A DNA stretch of 64,000 nt from Amycolatopsis sp. NBC_01480 (GCF_036227205.1 NZ_CP109442.1:2604001-2668000); one strand, 5' to 3'. Positions 24,611-34,965 are shown, counted from the first letter of the stretch. Translations and numbers: made by a program. The notes: generated by a model not told the origin, from the sequence alone.

Positions 24611-26380
24611 ATGCGTGCTAGGAAAGTGCTCGTCGCGACCCTCGGCGCCCTGGTCGCGGCCGCGACACTGACCAGTGCAGGAGCCGCCGCCATCACCACC
24701 GACAGCCACGACCCGCTGGCCGGGCGCTTCGACCGGCCGCGCCACGGGTTCGCCTCGCCCACCACGACGCTGCGCGAGGGGCGGCCGTCCGACGTCGGCC
24801 TCACCGACCAGCCGATCCGCGACGCCGAGCAGTTCCTGTCGGACTGGACCAAGCCGGACGCGACCGGGCACCCGCACTTCTCCGGCGCCGTGGGCCTGCT
24901 CGCGCACGACGGCGTGGTCGTGGACCGCTACGCCGTCGGCGGGGCCCTGCGCTACGCCGACGTGAACGGCACCGAGCTGCCGCCGGACCAGCAGGTCCCG
25001 ATGCGCGACGACACGATCTTCGACATGGCGTCGATCTCGAAGCTGTTCACCTCGATCGCCGCGCTGCAGCTGATCGAGCAGGGCAAGGTGGACGTCAACG
25101 CGCCGGTCGCGCGCTACCTGCCGGAGTTCGCGGTGAACGGCAAGGGGGCGGTGACCGTCGAGCAGCTGCTGACGCACACGTCCGGCTTCGACGCCGACCC
25201 CGTGCCGTCGCTGTGGCAGGGCTATCCCGACATCCCGTCGCGCCGCAAGGCCGTGCTGGACAGCCCGCTGAAGAACGCGCCGGGCACCACCTACCTGTAC
25301 TCCGACCTGAACATGCTCAACCTCGGCTTCCTGGTCGAGAAGCTCACTGGCGAACCGCTGGACAAGGTGGTCCACGACCGGATCACGGCGCCGCTGGGCA
25401 TGGTCGACACGGGCTACAACCCGCCCGCTTCGAAGCTGAACCGGATCGCCGCCACCGAGTACGAGTCGAACCCGCCGCGCGGCCTGGTGCGCGGCCAGGT
25501 GCACGACGAAAACGCGTGGTCCCTCGGCGGGGTCGCCGGCCACGCGGGCGTCTTCTCCACGGCGAGCGACATGGCCGTGCTCAGCCAGGCCATCCTCAAC
25601 GGCGGCGCCTACCGCGGCCACCGCATCCTCTCCCCGGACACGGTCGAGAAGATGCTGACGAACTACAACCAGAAGTTCCCCGACGACTCCCACGGCCTCG
25701 GCTTCGAGCTGGACCAGCCTTGGTACATGGGCGCGTTGTCCTCGCCGGTCACCGCGGGCCACACCGGCTTCACCGGGACGACGCTGGTGATCGACCCCGA
25801 GTCGCGCTCGTTCGCGCTGCTGCTGACCAACCGCGTGCACCCGACGCGCAACTGGGGCTCCATCAACACCGCGCGCCAGGTCTGGGCGACGTCGCTGGCG
25901 AAGGCGATGGCCGTGAAGCCCGTCGAAGGCCGCGACGCGTGGTACGCGGGCCTCGGCAACAGCAGCACGGCTACGCTGAGTACACAGCCTCTGACGCCGC
26001 GAGCCGGCGGGCCCCTTCAGGTGTCCTTCGCTGCCTTCGTGGACACGGAGGGGCCGACTGATCCATTACAGCTGGAATCGACCACCGACGGGGTTTCTTG
26101 GCAACCAGTCAAGCTCCGGGCGACCGGGCCGGGCGCACCGGCCGGGGAGGTGACGTCGCTCTCCGGGCACGGGCACCGCGCCTGGTGGCGCGTTACGGCC
26201 GAGGTGCCGGCGACGGGCGTTACAACGCTGCGCTGGCGTTACAGCACCGATCCGAAATACACCGGCCGCGGAGTTTCCCTGGACGGTGTGAAAGTCACCG
26301 AGCGCGGCCGGACGGTACTCGATGGTGAGCGGAATCCGTCGGCCCTGACCGCTTCCGGCTGGATTTTGACCGGTCGGTGA
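24611..26380 (+). CDS. secreted serine beta-lactamase-fold hydrolase (AmiE/YbbE-like)
   Basis: A 589-residue exported penicillin-binding/beta-lactamase-fold protein. A signal peptide ends near AGAAA (residue 26). Active-site motifs: SISK (Ser nucleophile and Lys), YSDLN as the second box and HTGFTGT as the KTG-like third box, plus LLTHTSGF. In Bacillus the homologous gene between nagZ and murP encodes AmiE, an N-acetylmuramyl-L-Ala amidase, so peptide removal from MurNAc is the likely role here. About 135 C-terminal residues (from AWYAGLG) form an extra beta-rich domain. The ATG is 8 nt after GAGGAG. A palindrome overlaps the stop. Confidence 0.85.
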   Translation: MRARKVLVATLGALVAAATLTSAGAAAITTDSHDPLAGRFDRPRHGFASPTTTLREGRPSDVGLTDQPIRDAEQFLSDWTKPDATGHPHFSGAVGLLAHDGVVVDRYAVGGALRYADVNGTELPPDQQVPMRDDTIFDMASISKLFTSIAALQLIEQGKVDVNAPVARYLPEFAVNGKGAVTVEQLLTHTSGFDADPVPSLWQGYPDIPSRRKAVLDSPLKNAPGTTYLYSDLNMLNLGFLVEKLTGEPLDKVVHDRITAPLGMVDTGYNPPASKLNRIAATEYESNPPRGLVRGQVHDENAWSLGGVAGHAGVFSTASDMAVLSQAILNGGAYRGHRILSPDTVEKMLTNYNQKFPDDSHGLGFELDQPWYMGALSSPVTAGHTGFTGTTLVIDPESRSFALLLTNRVHPTRNWGSINTARQVWATSLAKAMAVKPVEGRDAWYAGLGNSSTATLSTQPLTPRAGGPLQVSFAAFVDTEGPTDPLQLESTTDGVSWQPVKLRATGPGAPAGEVTSLSGHGHRAWWRVTAEVPATGVTTLRWRYSTDPKYTGRGVSLDGVKVTERGRTVLDGERNPSALTASGWILTGR

Positions 26381-26393
26381 CCGGCCGGTCACC
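26376..26393. terminator. palindrome at the amiE-like stop
   Basis: GGTGACCGGCCGGTCACC is a perfect 18-nt palindrome that includes the TGA stop codon. It may act as a weak terminator of the nagZ-namZ-amiE operon, or as an operator. Confidence 0.35.
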
Positions 26394-26462
26394 AGGAGCC
26401 CACCATCGCGGCCCGCTCAGCGGGCCACCCACCCTGATGCAGCGACACTAAGTTGCCAAGTC

Positions 26463-26500
26463 GTTAGCTTGACCTCGTTAACAACCTCGACCTGGTTAGC
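26463..26500. promoter_or_regulatory. triple GTTARC direct repeat upstream of murR-like gene
   Basis: GTTAGC (26463-26468), GTTAAC (26477-26482) and GTTAGC (26495-26500), the first two followed closely by a CCT, lie in an AT-richer patch between the amiE-like gene and murR. This is a plausible autoregulatory operator for the RpiR-type repressor; the site has no literature match that I know. Confidence 0.4.
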
Positions 26501-26591
26501 GACTTTCTGGACAACGATTAATCGCAAATCGAAGTCCGCAGACACGGACGGGTTGCGATCCTGCCGAAGGATGTGGGTAGCCTTGTCGCAA

Positions 26592-27593
26592 ATGCCAACG
26601 GTTAGTAACTTTCCGACGGTGGACGATGCCGAATCTGTAGTCATCACGGCACCGTCCGAGCACATCGCAGCTCAGCCGACTGTGCGTGACGCGGACTCGA
26701 GCCCGCTGGTCCGCATCCGGTCGCTGCTGCCGGGCCTCGCGCGAGCCGAGCAACGGGTCGCGAAGGTCGTGCTGGAGAACCCGGCCTCGGTCGCCAGACG
26801 CAGCATCACCGAGGTCGCGCTGTCGGCGAGCACCAGCGAGACCACGGTGACGCGCTTCTGCAAGGCGGTCGGCGTCGGCGGCTACCCGCAGCTGCGCATC
26901 GCGCTGGCCGCGGACACCGCCCGCACTGAGGCGCGCACCACGCGCAACCTCGGCGGCGAGATCGGCCCGGAGGATGACCTGGCCGCCGTGATCGGCAAGG
27001 TCAGCTTCGCCGACGCGCGCGCGGTCGAGGAGACCGCCGAGCAGCTCGACGTGGCGACCATGCAGCAGGTCATCGACCTGGTCGCGGGCGCCGGCCGCGT
27101 GGACGTGTACGGCGTGGGCGCGAGCGCCTTCGTCGCCGCCGACCTGCAGCAGAAGCTGCACCGCATCGGCCGCGTCTGCTTCGCGTGGTCCGACACGCAC
27201 ATCATGCTGACCTCGGCCGCGGTGCTGAGCCCGGGCGACGTCGCGATCGGCGTCTCGCACACTGGCGCGACCACCGACACCGTCGAGGCGCTGCGGGTCG
27301 CGCGCGAGCACGGCGCCGTCACCGTCGCGGTGACGAACTTCCCGCGCTCCCCGATCACCGAAGTGGCCGACCACGTGCTGACCACGGCGGCGCGCGAGAC
27401 CACGTTCCGCTCCGGGGCCACGGCGAGCCGGATCGCCCAGCTCACCGTCATCGACTGCCTGTTCATCGGTGTCGCCCAGCGGCACATGGACGCCTCGGTC
27501 AGCGCACTGGACGCGACGAGGGACGCGGTCGGCTCGCACCGGCTCGGGGTCAGGCCCGACGGTCGCCGCCGTCCGCGGGAAACCGGTAAGTGA
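26592..27593 (+). CDS. murR: RpiR-family regulator (MurR-like)
   Basis: A 333-residue regulator with an N-terminal RpiR helix-turn-helix (LVRIRSLLPGLARAEQRVAKVVLENP, ITEVALSASTSETTVTRFCKAVGVGGYPQLR) and a C-terminal SIS sugar-phosphate domain (VDVYGVGASAFVAADLQQKLHRIG, GVSHTGATTDTVEALRVAREHGA). Its place next to murQ and the NagZ/NamZ/AmiE genes points to MurNAc-6-phosphate as effector, as for Bacillus and E. coli MurR. ATG 26592 is preferred because a -10-like TAGCCT lies 8 nt upstream and no SD is visible. It overlaps murQ by 4 nt. Confidence 0.88.
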   Translation: MPTVSNFPTVDDAESVVITAPSEHIAAQPTVRDADSSPLVRIRSLLPGLARAEQRVAKVVLENPASVARRSITEVALSASTSETTVTRFCKAVGVGGYPQLRIALAADTARTEARTTRNLGGEIGPEDDLAAVIGKVSFADARAVEETAEQLDVATMQQVIDLVAGAGRVDVYGVGASAFVAADLQQKLHRIGRVCFAWSDTHIMLTSAAVLSPGDVAIGVSHTGATTDTVEALRVAREHGAVTVAVTNFPRSPITEVADHVLTTAARETTFRSGATASRIAQLTVIDCLFIGVAQRHMDASVSALDATRDAVGSHRLGVRPDGRRRPRETGK

Positions 27594-28540
27594 ACCGAGA
27601 AGTGAGGCGCATGATGTCCGTCCCCTGCCAGGCGGTGCACGTCGATTCGCCGACCGAACAACGGAATCCCCGCACCACGGACATCGACCTGATGTCCACG
27701 ATGGGGATCCTCGGCGCCATCAACGCCGAGGACCGCCGGGTGCCCGACGCGGTGGCCGCGGTGCTGCCGCAGCTGGCGCGCGCCGTGGACTACGCGGTGG
27801 AGGCCCTGCACGGCGGCGGGCGGGTGCACTACGTCGGGGCCGGCACGTCCGGCCGGCTGGCGACGCTGGACGCGGCCGAGCTGGTGCCGACGTTCAACGT
27901 GCCGCCGGACTGGTTCGTCGCGCACCACGCGGGCGGCGAGAAGGCCCTGCGCCAGGCCGTGGAGAACGCCGAGGACGACGAGGAGGCGGGCGCGGCCGAG
28001 CTGGCCGCGGTCGTCCGCCCCGGCGACTTCGTGCTCGGCCTGGCCGCGTCCGGCCGCACGCCGTTCGTCCTCGGCGCGCTCAAGGCAGCCAACCGGGCCG
28101 GCGCGCACACCGGGCTGGTCTCGGCCAACCCGAGCGCGGCCAAGCCGGCCGGGGTCGACGTGCTGATCGCCGTGGCCACCGGGGCCGAGGTGATCGCGGG
28201 CTCCACCCGGATGAAGGCGGGCACCGCGCAGAAGCTGATCCTCACCGCCTTCTCCACGGCGACGATGATCAAGCTGGGCAAGACCTATTCGAACCTGATG
28301 GTCAGCATGCGCGCCACCAACGCGAAGCTGCGCGGCCGCACGATCCGCATCCTGCAGGAGGCCACCGGCATGACCATGGCCGACTGCTCGGACGCGCTGA
28401 CCGAGGCGGGCGGCGACCTCAAGACCGCGCTGGTGCACCTGCTGTCGGGCTCCGACGTCGGCCGCTCCGCCGAGGCACTGGAGGCCACCGGCGGGCACGT
28501 CCGCAAGGCACTGGACACCCTCCGGCTGCGAGCCGGCTGA
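27590..28540 (+). CDS. murQ: N-acetylmuramic acid 6-phosphate etherase
   Basis: A 316-residue cytoplasmic enzyme that cleaves the lactyl ether of MurNAc-6-P to give GlcNAc-6-P and D-lactate. Family motifs are clear: TEQRNPRTTDIDLMSTMGILGAIN, the SIS phosphate site YVGAGTSGRLATLDAAE, FVLGLAASGRTPFV, EVIAGSTRMKAGTAQKLIL and TYSNLMVSMRATNAKL. GTG 27590 overlaps the murR stop; ATG 27611, seven codons in and preceded by GTGAGG, is an alternative. No kinase or PTS gene that would make its substrate is present in the window. Confidence 0.95.
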   Translation: MNREVRRMMSVPCQAVHVDSPTEQRNPRTTDIDLMSTMGILGAINAEDRRVPDAVAAVLPQLARAVDYAVEALHGGGRVHYVGAGTSGRLATLDAAELVPTFNVPPDWFVAHHAGGEKALRQAVENAEDDEEAGAAELAAVVRPGDFVLGLAASGRTPFVLGALKAANRAGAHTGLVSANPSAAKPAGVDVLIAVATGAEVIAGSTRMKAGTAQKLILTAFSTATMIKLGKTYSNLMVSMRATNAKLRGRTIRILQEATGMTMADCSDALTEAGGDLKTALVHLLSGSDVGRSAEALEATGGHVRKALDTLRLRAG

Positions 28541-28586
28541 CCACTACCTGAACCGGCACGCGCGGGGGCAGCGCGCTGGTGCCGTC

Positions 28587-28627
28587 AAGGCCTCCTTACC
28601 CGCGTCCCACGCCGGTAAGGAGGCCTT
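28587..28627. terminator. terminator hairpin after murQ
   Basis: AAGGCCTCCTTACC (28587-28600) and GGTAAGGAGGCCTT (28614-28627) form a perfect 14-bp stem with a 13-nt loop, 47 nt after the murQ stop. Confidence 0.8.
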
Positions 28628-28728
28628 AACCGCGTCTGGCGCCGGCAAGGGCGTCCGGGGGCCTATTGCGGTTCATCTGTTCACCTGCCTAACCTCTCAG
28701 GTGTTGTCGGCGAGAGGCGTGAGCGGCG

Positions 28729-29841
28729 ATGGACGAGTCGGACAGCGGCGCACAGCCGGGCCTGTCCCGGGCGGAATGGGCGTCGATCGCCGGGATGGCC
28801 GGGGTCGTGCTGCTGTTGAACCTGGTCGGCTGGGGCCTGCTCGTGCTGGTCGTCGCGCCGCAGCACTACGCGCTCGGGGCGTCCGGCGCGTTCGGGATCG
28901 GGCTCGGCGTCACGGCCTTCACGCTCGGCATGCGGCACGCGTTCGACGCCGACCACATCGCCGCCATCGACAACACCACCCGCAAGCTGATGTCCGACGG
29001 CCAGCGCCCGCTGTCGGTCGGGTTCTGGTTCTCGCTCGGCCATTCGACGATCGTGTTCGCGCTGTGCCTGCTGCTTTCGCTGGGCGTGCGCGCGCTGGCC
29101 GGCCAGCTGGAGGACGACTCGTCGACGCTGCACGAGACGACGGGCCTGATCGGCACGTCCGTCTCGGGGGTTTTCCTCTACCTCATCGCGATCATGAACC
29201 TGGTGGTGCTGATCGGGATCATCCGCGTCTTCGCGAAGATGCGCCGCGGCGAGCTGGACGAGGCCGCGCTGGAGCGCCACCTCGACAACCGCGGCTTCAT
29301 GAACCGCTTGCTGCGCGGTGCGACGAAGGCCGTGCGCAAGCCGTGGCACATCTACCCCGTGGGCCTGCTGTTCGGGCTCGGCTTCGACACCGCCACCGAG
29401 ATCGGGCTGCTCGTGCTCGCGGCGGGCGCGGCGGCGTTCGCGCTGCCCTGGTACGCGATTCTCGTGCTGCCGATCCTGTTCGCCGCCGGGATGAGCCTGT
29501 TCGACGCCGCCGACGGGGTGTTCATGAACTTCGCCTACGGCTGGGCGTTCGCCCGGCCGATCCGCAAGATCTACTACAACATCACCGTGACGGCGCTGTC
29601 CGTGGCCGTCGCGCTGGTGATCGGGACCGTCGAGCTGGTCTCGATCCTGGCCGAGAAGCTCGACATCACCCACGGCCCGCTCGCCGCGATCGCCGCGGTG
29701 AACCTGGACTACGTCGGCTTCGCCATCATCGGCCTGTTCGTGGTGACCTGGCTGCTGGCGCTGGCGGTCTGGCGGTTCGGCCGGATCGAGGAGAAATGGT
29801 CCGCGCGGCTGAGCACCACCACCGAGCCCGCGCAGCCGTAA
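28729..29841 (+). CDS. NiCoT-family nickel/cobalt permease
   Basis: A 370-residue permease with eight or more membrane helices. The NiCoT metal signature is intact: RHAFDADHIAAIDN (HX4DH motif) in helix II, LGHSTIVFALC, and LFGLGFDTATEIGLL. It imports Ni2+ or Co2+ for cofactor enzymes; selectivity cannot be told from sequence. The ATG has a weak SD. An inverted repeat CACCT...AGGTG (28684-28704) in the promoter region could be an operator. No metalloenzyme gene is adjacent. Confidence 0.93.
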   Translation: MDESDSGAQPGLSRAEWASIAGMAGVVLLLNLVGWGLLVLVVAPQHYALGASGAFGIGLGVTAFTLGMRHAFDADHIAAIDNTTRKLMSDGQRPLSVGFWFSLGHSTIVFALCLLLSLGVRALAGQLEDDSSTLHETTGLIGTSVSGVFLYLIAIMNLVVLIGIIRVFAKMRRGELDEAALERHLDNRGFMNRLLRGATKAVRKPWHIYPVGLLFGLGFDTATEIGLLVLAAGAAAFALPWYAILVLPILFAAGMSLFDAADGVFMNFAYGWAFARPIRKIYYNITVTALSVAVALVIGTVELVSILAEKLDITHGPLAAIAAVNLDYVGFAIIGLFVVTWLLALAVWRFGRIEEKWSARLSTTTEPAQP

Positions 29842-29844
29842 CGG

Positions 29845-30567
29845 CTATCCGGCCGCCGAAGAGATGCTGCGGGCTTCACTGGCCCCGGTTTCGAAGGCCT
29901 CGCAACAGAACAGCAGCCAGTCGCGCACGCCGTCCGGGCTGCCGCCGGCGAACCCTGCGGCCAGCTCGACGTACTTCGGCACCCGCCGGAAGAACGCCAC
30001 CTCGGGCACAGTCAGCGCCTTCGGGTCGAGGCCGGTCGCGATCATCGACAGCCGGGCCGCCGCGCGGGCGACCACCCCGTCCGCGGAGCCGAACGGTTGC
30101 AGCGCAAGCAATTCCCCGTGCACCACGGCCGTGAGGACCGGGCCGGGCACCGTCGTCGCGCCGGTGATCAGCTGGGCCAGCAGCTCCAGCCGCGAGCCGC
30201 CGGCGCGCGGGCGGCCGAGCGCGTCGGGATCGTCGACGAGGTCCGAAGCGGCGAGGACGTGCAGCCGGGCCAGCGCCTGCAACGGCGCCCGCCGCCACGT
30301 CGGCAGCAGTGCTTCCAGCGACTCGGCAACGCGCAGGGAACCGGCCAGCAGCGGGTCCGTCACCGCGCCGTCAGCAGGCAGCTCCGGGTTCGCGCCGTCG
30401 ATGCCGGCCGACGCGCGCGCCGCCCGGACCGACGCCTCGGCCGCCGTCTCCGCGCCACCACGCAGGTTCGCGGGCAGCCGGTGGACGGCGAACACCGCGT
30501 CCTGCGCCGACTTCGCCGCCGCCGCAACGCCTTCGAGCGCCAGCAACGGCTTCAGCGGATCGGTCAT
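29845..30567 (-). CDS. Fic/Fido-like protein with degenerate motif
   Basis: A 240-residue helical protein of a widespread actinobacterial family that is often labelled oxidoreductase. The segment VVHGELLALQPFGSADGVVARAAARL aligns in layout with the Fic motif HPFxxGNGRxxR, but the catalytic His is Gln (QPF) and the GNGR loop reads SADG, so AMP transfer in the usual way is unlikely. ATG 30567 overlaps the stop of the upstream phosphoribosyltransferase gene (ATGA), indicating a coupled pair. Function unknown; the Fido relation is my reading of the motif. Confidence 0.6.
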   Translation of the reverse strand: MTDPLKPLLALEGVAAAAKSAQDAVFAVHRLPANLRGGAETAAEASVRAARASAGIDGANPELPADGAVTDPLLAGSLRVAESLEALLPTWRRAPLQALARLHVLAASDLVDDPDALGRPRAGGSRLELLAQLITGATTVPGPVLTAVVHGELLALQPFGSADGVVARAAARLSMIATGLDPKALTVPEVAFFRRVPKYVELAAGFAGGSPDGVRDWLLFCCEAFETGASEARSISSAAG

Positions 30568-31061
30568 GCGTCGAGCACCTGACCCTCGCGCTTGACCACG
30601 GGCGGCAGCACCGACCACGGGAAGTTGATCCACCGGTCGGTCTTGCGCCACACGTACTCGGCCTTGACCGTCGAGGTCGGCTTCTCGTAGATCACCGCGC
30701 ACCGGACGTCGGCCACGTGGTCGGCGCAGAAGTCGCGGACCAGCTTGAGCGTGGCGCCGGTGTCGGCCACGTCGTCGGTGACGAGCACCTTCTTGCGCGT
30801 GAGGTCCACGACGTTCGGCACCGGCGGCAGCATCACCGGCAGGTCGAGGCGCTGGTCGATGCCGGTGTAGAACTCGACGTTCATCACGTGCAGGTTCTTC
30901 ACGTCCAGCGCGTAACCGAGCGCGCCGGCGACGAAGAGACCGCCGCGCGCGATGGAGAGGATGAGGTCGGGCGCGAACCCGTCCGCCGCCACCTCCTCGG
31001 CCAGCTCCCTGCTGGCCGAGCCGAACAACTCCCAGGTGAGCTCTTCCCGCTCTTCGGCCAT
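30564..31061 (-). CDS. type I phosphoribosyltransferase
   Basis: A 165-residue PRTase. The PRPP motif is KVLVTDDVADTGATLKLV and the flexible-loop region is LILSIARGGLFVAGALGYALDVKNL, giving a xanthine/hypoxanthine PRTase-like fold. A W-x-x-PW motif (RWINFPWSVLPP) near the C-terminus is typical of the short XGPRT-like group in actinobacteria. ATG 31061 is chosen because GCGGGGA lies just upstream and the frame before it encodes no conserved sequence. Base specificity is not decided. First gene of a two-gene operon with the Fic-like gene. Confidence 0.88.
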   Translation of the reverse strand: MAEEREELTWELFGSASRELAEEVAADGFAPDLILSIARGGLFVAGALGYALDVKNLHVMNVEFYTGIDQRLDLPVMLPPVPNVVDLTRKKVLVTDDVADTGATLKLVRDFCADHVADVRCAVIYEKPTSTVKAEYVWRKTDRWINFPWSVLPPVVKREGQVLDA

Positions 31062-31177
31062 GTCCCCGCCCTCTCGCTCGATCGTTCCCGCGAGCATAAG
31101 CATCGGCCAAGTGGACTGTTGAAACGAGCTGAAAATGGCTCTTATGAGGAGCCACATGCAGGTCGTAGCTTGAGTCC

Positions 31178-31759
31178 ATGAGCGACTGGAGCGAGCACCC
31201 GACCCTGTCCGGCCGTCACGTGCGCCTCGAGCCGCTTTCGCCGGACCACGCGAAGGGCCTCTTCGAAGCCGCGCAGGATCCCGGCATCTGGTCCTGGATG
31301 AGCCAGCGGATGCCCGAGGACGTGGCCGCGGCGGAGCTGATGGTCGAGACCGCGCTGGCCGAGCCGGGACGATTCGCGTGGGCCCAGATCGACGTCGCGT
31401 CCGGCCGGGTCGCGGGCTCCACGTCGTACTACCAGATCGTGGCCAAACACCGGATCCTGTCGATCGGGCACACCTGGCTCGGACCGGACTGGCAGCGGAC
31501 CGCGCTCAACACCGAGGCGAAGTTCCTGTTGCTGCGCAACGCTTTCGAGGTGCTCGGCGCCCAGCGCGTCGCGTGGGAGACCGACAGCCGGAACCTCCGT
31601 TCGCAGCGCGCGATCGAACGGCTCGGCGCGCTGCGCGAGGGCCTGCTGCGCGCGCACCGCATCCGCCCGGACGGCAGTTCGCGCGACACGGTGCTGTATT
31701 CGATGACCGACGCTGAATGGCCCGGGGTCCGCGCCCGACTGCTGGCCCGGCTCGGCTGA
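31178..31759 (+). CDS. GNAT acetyltransferase, RimJ/RimL type
   Basis: A 193-residue N-acetyltransferase. It has the RimJ/RimL layout: RLEPLSPDHAKGLFEAAQDPGIWSWM at the start, the acetyl-CoA-site region IGHTWLGPDWQRTALNTEAKFLLLRNAFE, then RVAWETDSRNLRSQRAIERLGALREGLLRAHRIRPDG near the end. Target (protein N-terminus or small molecule) unknown. A -10 (TAGCTT) lies 6 nt before the ATG, so the mRNA is probably leaderless. Confidence 0.88.
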   Translation: MSDWSEHPTLSGRHVRLEPLSPDHAKGLFEAAQDPGIWSWMSQRMPEDVAAAELMVETALAEPGRFAWAQIDVASGRVAGSTSYYQIVAKHRILSIGHTWLGPDWQRTALNTEAKFLLLRNAFEVLGAQRVAWETDSRNLRSQRAIERLGALREGLLRAHRIRPDGSSRDTVLYSMTDAEWPGVRARLLARLG

Positions 31760-31766
31760 CCGGCTT

Positions 31767-31806
31767 GTGAGTGTTTATGACGGTTAGAACCGTCATAAAC
31801 ACTCAC
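31767..31806. terminator. 19-bp palindromic terminator
   Basis: GTGAGTGTTTATGACGGTT (31767-31785), loop AG, and its perfect complement (31788-31806). It terminates the GNAT gene and is the same kind of palindrome as the one split by the IS110 element near 57.6 kb, including the AG loop. Confidence 0.9.
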
Positions 31807-31895
31807 GAGCAACGCTGCTGCAACCTTGTCCTGGGCGGACTAACGTCGCTAGCGTGCCGTGAGCCGCGGGTTCGCACTACAGGAGGCCTTGCACC

Positions 31896-33875
<1,980 letters not shown>

Positions 33876-33888
33876 GTTCTTCGCGGTT

Positions 33889-33922
33889 GGCAGGGGCGCA
33901 CCCGCTCGGGGGCGCCCCTGCC
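33889..33922 (+). terminator. acs terminator
   Basis: GGCAGGGGCGC (33889-33899) pairs with GCGCCCCTGCC (33912-33922), 14 nt after the acs stop. Confidence 0.8.
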
Positions 33923-33948
33923 CGCATGATTACCCCGAATGGCGGCCA

Positions 33949-33964
33949 TCGAACGCTTGTTCTA
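33949..33964 (+). promoter_or_regulatory. LexA (SOS) box upstream of DUF6319 gene
   Basis: TCGAACGCTTGTTCTA matches 11 of 12 fixed positions of TCGAAC-N4-GTTCGA. Its final TA is the start of the -10 hexamer TAAGAT (33963-33968), the same geometry as the box at 4371-4386. Confidence 0.7.
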
Positions 33965-34013
33965 AGATGTGCCGCTGTACCCCACCCCAGATCCGGGCAA
34001 GGAGACGACACGT

Positions 34014-34520
34014 ATGACCGTGGAAGCCTTGACGCACGACGAGGACACTGCGGCCGAAGCGGTGACGGCGTCAGCGCCGCAGGCCGCGGACGCCCCGGCA
34101 GTCACCGAGCCCACGTCCTCGACTTCGTCACCGGAGCCGTCCGCGGACTCGGCCTCGACCTCCGCTTCGGCTGAGGAGAAGCCGGCCGAGGAGGCGCCGA
34201 AGCCGAAGCGCGGGCGTCCCAAGGCCACCGCCGCGTCGGCGGCGAAGAAGACCCGCACGGTGGAGCTGATCCTCACCGTCACCGGCACGGCCGACGGCGA
34301 GTGGCAGGCCGAGCTGAAGAACGGCAGCAAGTGGGTCGCGAAGGGCCTGGAGATCCCGGCCGCCGCCGTCTCGCGCGCGGCGAAGGAGCTGCACTCCGAC
34401 CTGTCCGGCCCGATCGACGAGGTCATCAACCAGGCCCGTGACGCGCAGGCCGCGAAGGTCGCGCAGCTCGAGGCCGAGCTCGAGGCCGCCAAGCAGGCTT
34501 TGGCGGACCTCGACGTCTGA
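34014..34520 (+). CDS. DUF6319-type protein with RGRP motif
   Basis: A 168-residue protein. The first ~65 residues are an acidic Ala/Ser/Thr/Glu-rich disordered tail, then PKPKRGRPKATAAS, an AT-hook-like RGRP core that suggests DNA binding. A compact domain follows (TVELILTVTGTADGEWQAELKNGSKWVAKGLEIPAAAVSRAAKELH), and a C-terminal helix with coiled-coil spacing (AAKVAQLEAELEAAKQALADL). ATG 34014 has AAGGAG 9 nt upstream. The LexA-type box at the promoter makes DNA-damage induction likely. Function unknown; a nucleoid-associated role is only an inference. Confidence 0.75.
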   Translation: MTVEALTHDEDTAAEAVTASAPQAADAPAVTEPTSSTSSPEPSADSASTSASAEEKPAEEAPKPKRGRPKATAASAAKKTRTVELILTVTGTADGEWQAELKNGSKWVAKGLEIPAAAVSRAAKELHSDLSGPIDEVINQARDAQAAKVAQLEAELEAAKQALADLDV

Positions 34521-34554
34521 CGTTCTGTGTTGCGCGGGAAGGCCCGGCGTCCCT

Positions 34555-34965
34555 TCAAGGGGTGCCGGGCTTTCTCATCTCCGCCTCGACGAAGCCGAGC
34601 CGCCGGTTCATCCCGATCGCGGCCGTGTTCCGCGGGTGGTGGAACGTCCGGAGCCACTGGTGCCCGGACGCGCGGACGAACCCGATGGCCGGCAGTTTCA
34701 GCGCCAGCGACAGGCCTCGCCTGCGGCACGGGGCGAGGACACCCGTCATCTCGGTGAAGCACTCCGCGGGGTGCTTCGACGTCGCGGACATGCCAACCCA
34801 CCCGCCGCCGTCGATCGCGAGTACGACCCCCTCCGGCACGAAGCCGGGGACTTCGATGTACTCGTCATAGCTGTAGAACTCGCCGTGGAATCCCGTCACG
34901 TCCAGTTCGAGCCGCCTCAGGCGAGTGGCGGCTGTTCCGGCAGCGGTGACTTGAACTCGACCCAC
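34555..34965 (-). pseudogene. GNAT acetyltransferase remnant (C-terminal half)
   Basis: A frame of 136 codons whose residues ~30-136 look like the second half of a GNAT enzyme: FYSYDEYIEVPGFVPEGVVLAIDGGGWVGMSATS, EMTGVLAPCRRRGLSLALKLPAIGFVRASG and FHHPRNTAAIGMNRRLGFVEAE. The N-terminal half expected for the family is missing, and the first residues overlap the 3' end of the cupin gene by 49 nt. It could still be a short functional protein, but truncation next to the cupin-MFS pair looks more likely. Confidence 0.55.

Noticed and set aside
28702..28723. RecA-NDp motif before the NiCoT gene (TTGTCGGCG)
   Set aside because: Box has a mismatch and the hexamer at the required spacing (GAGCGG) is not a -10.
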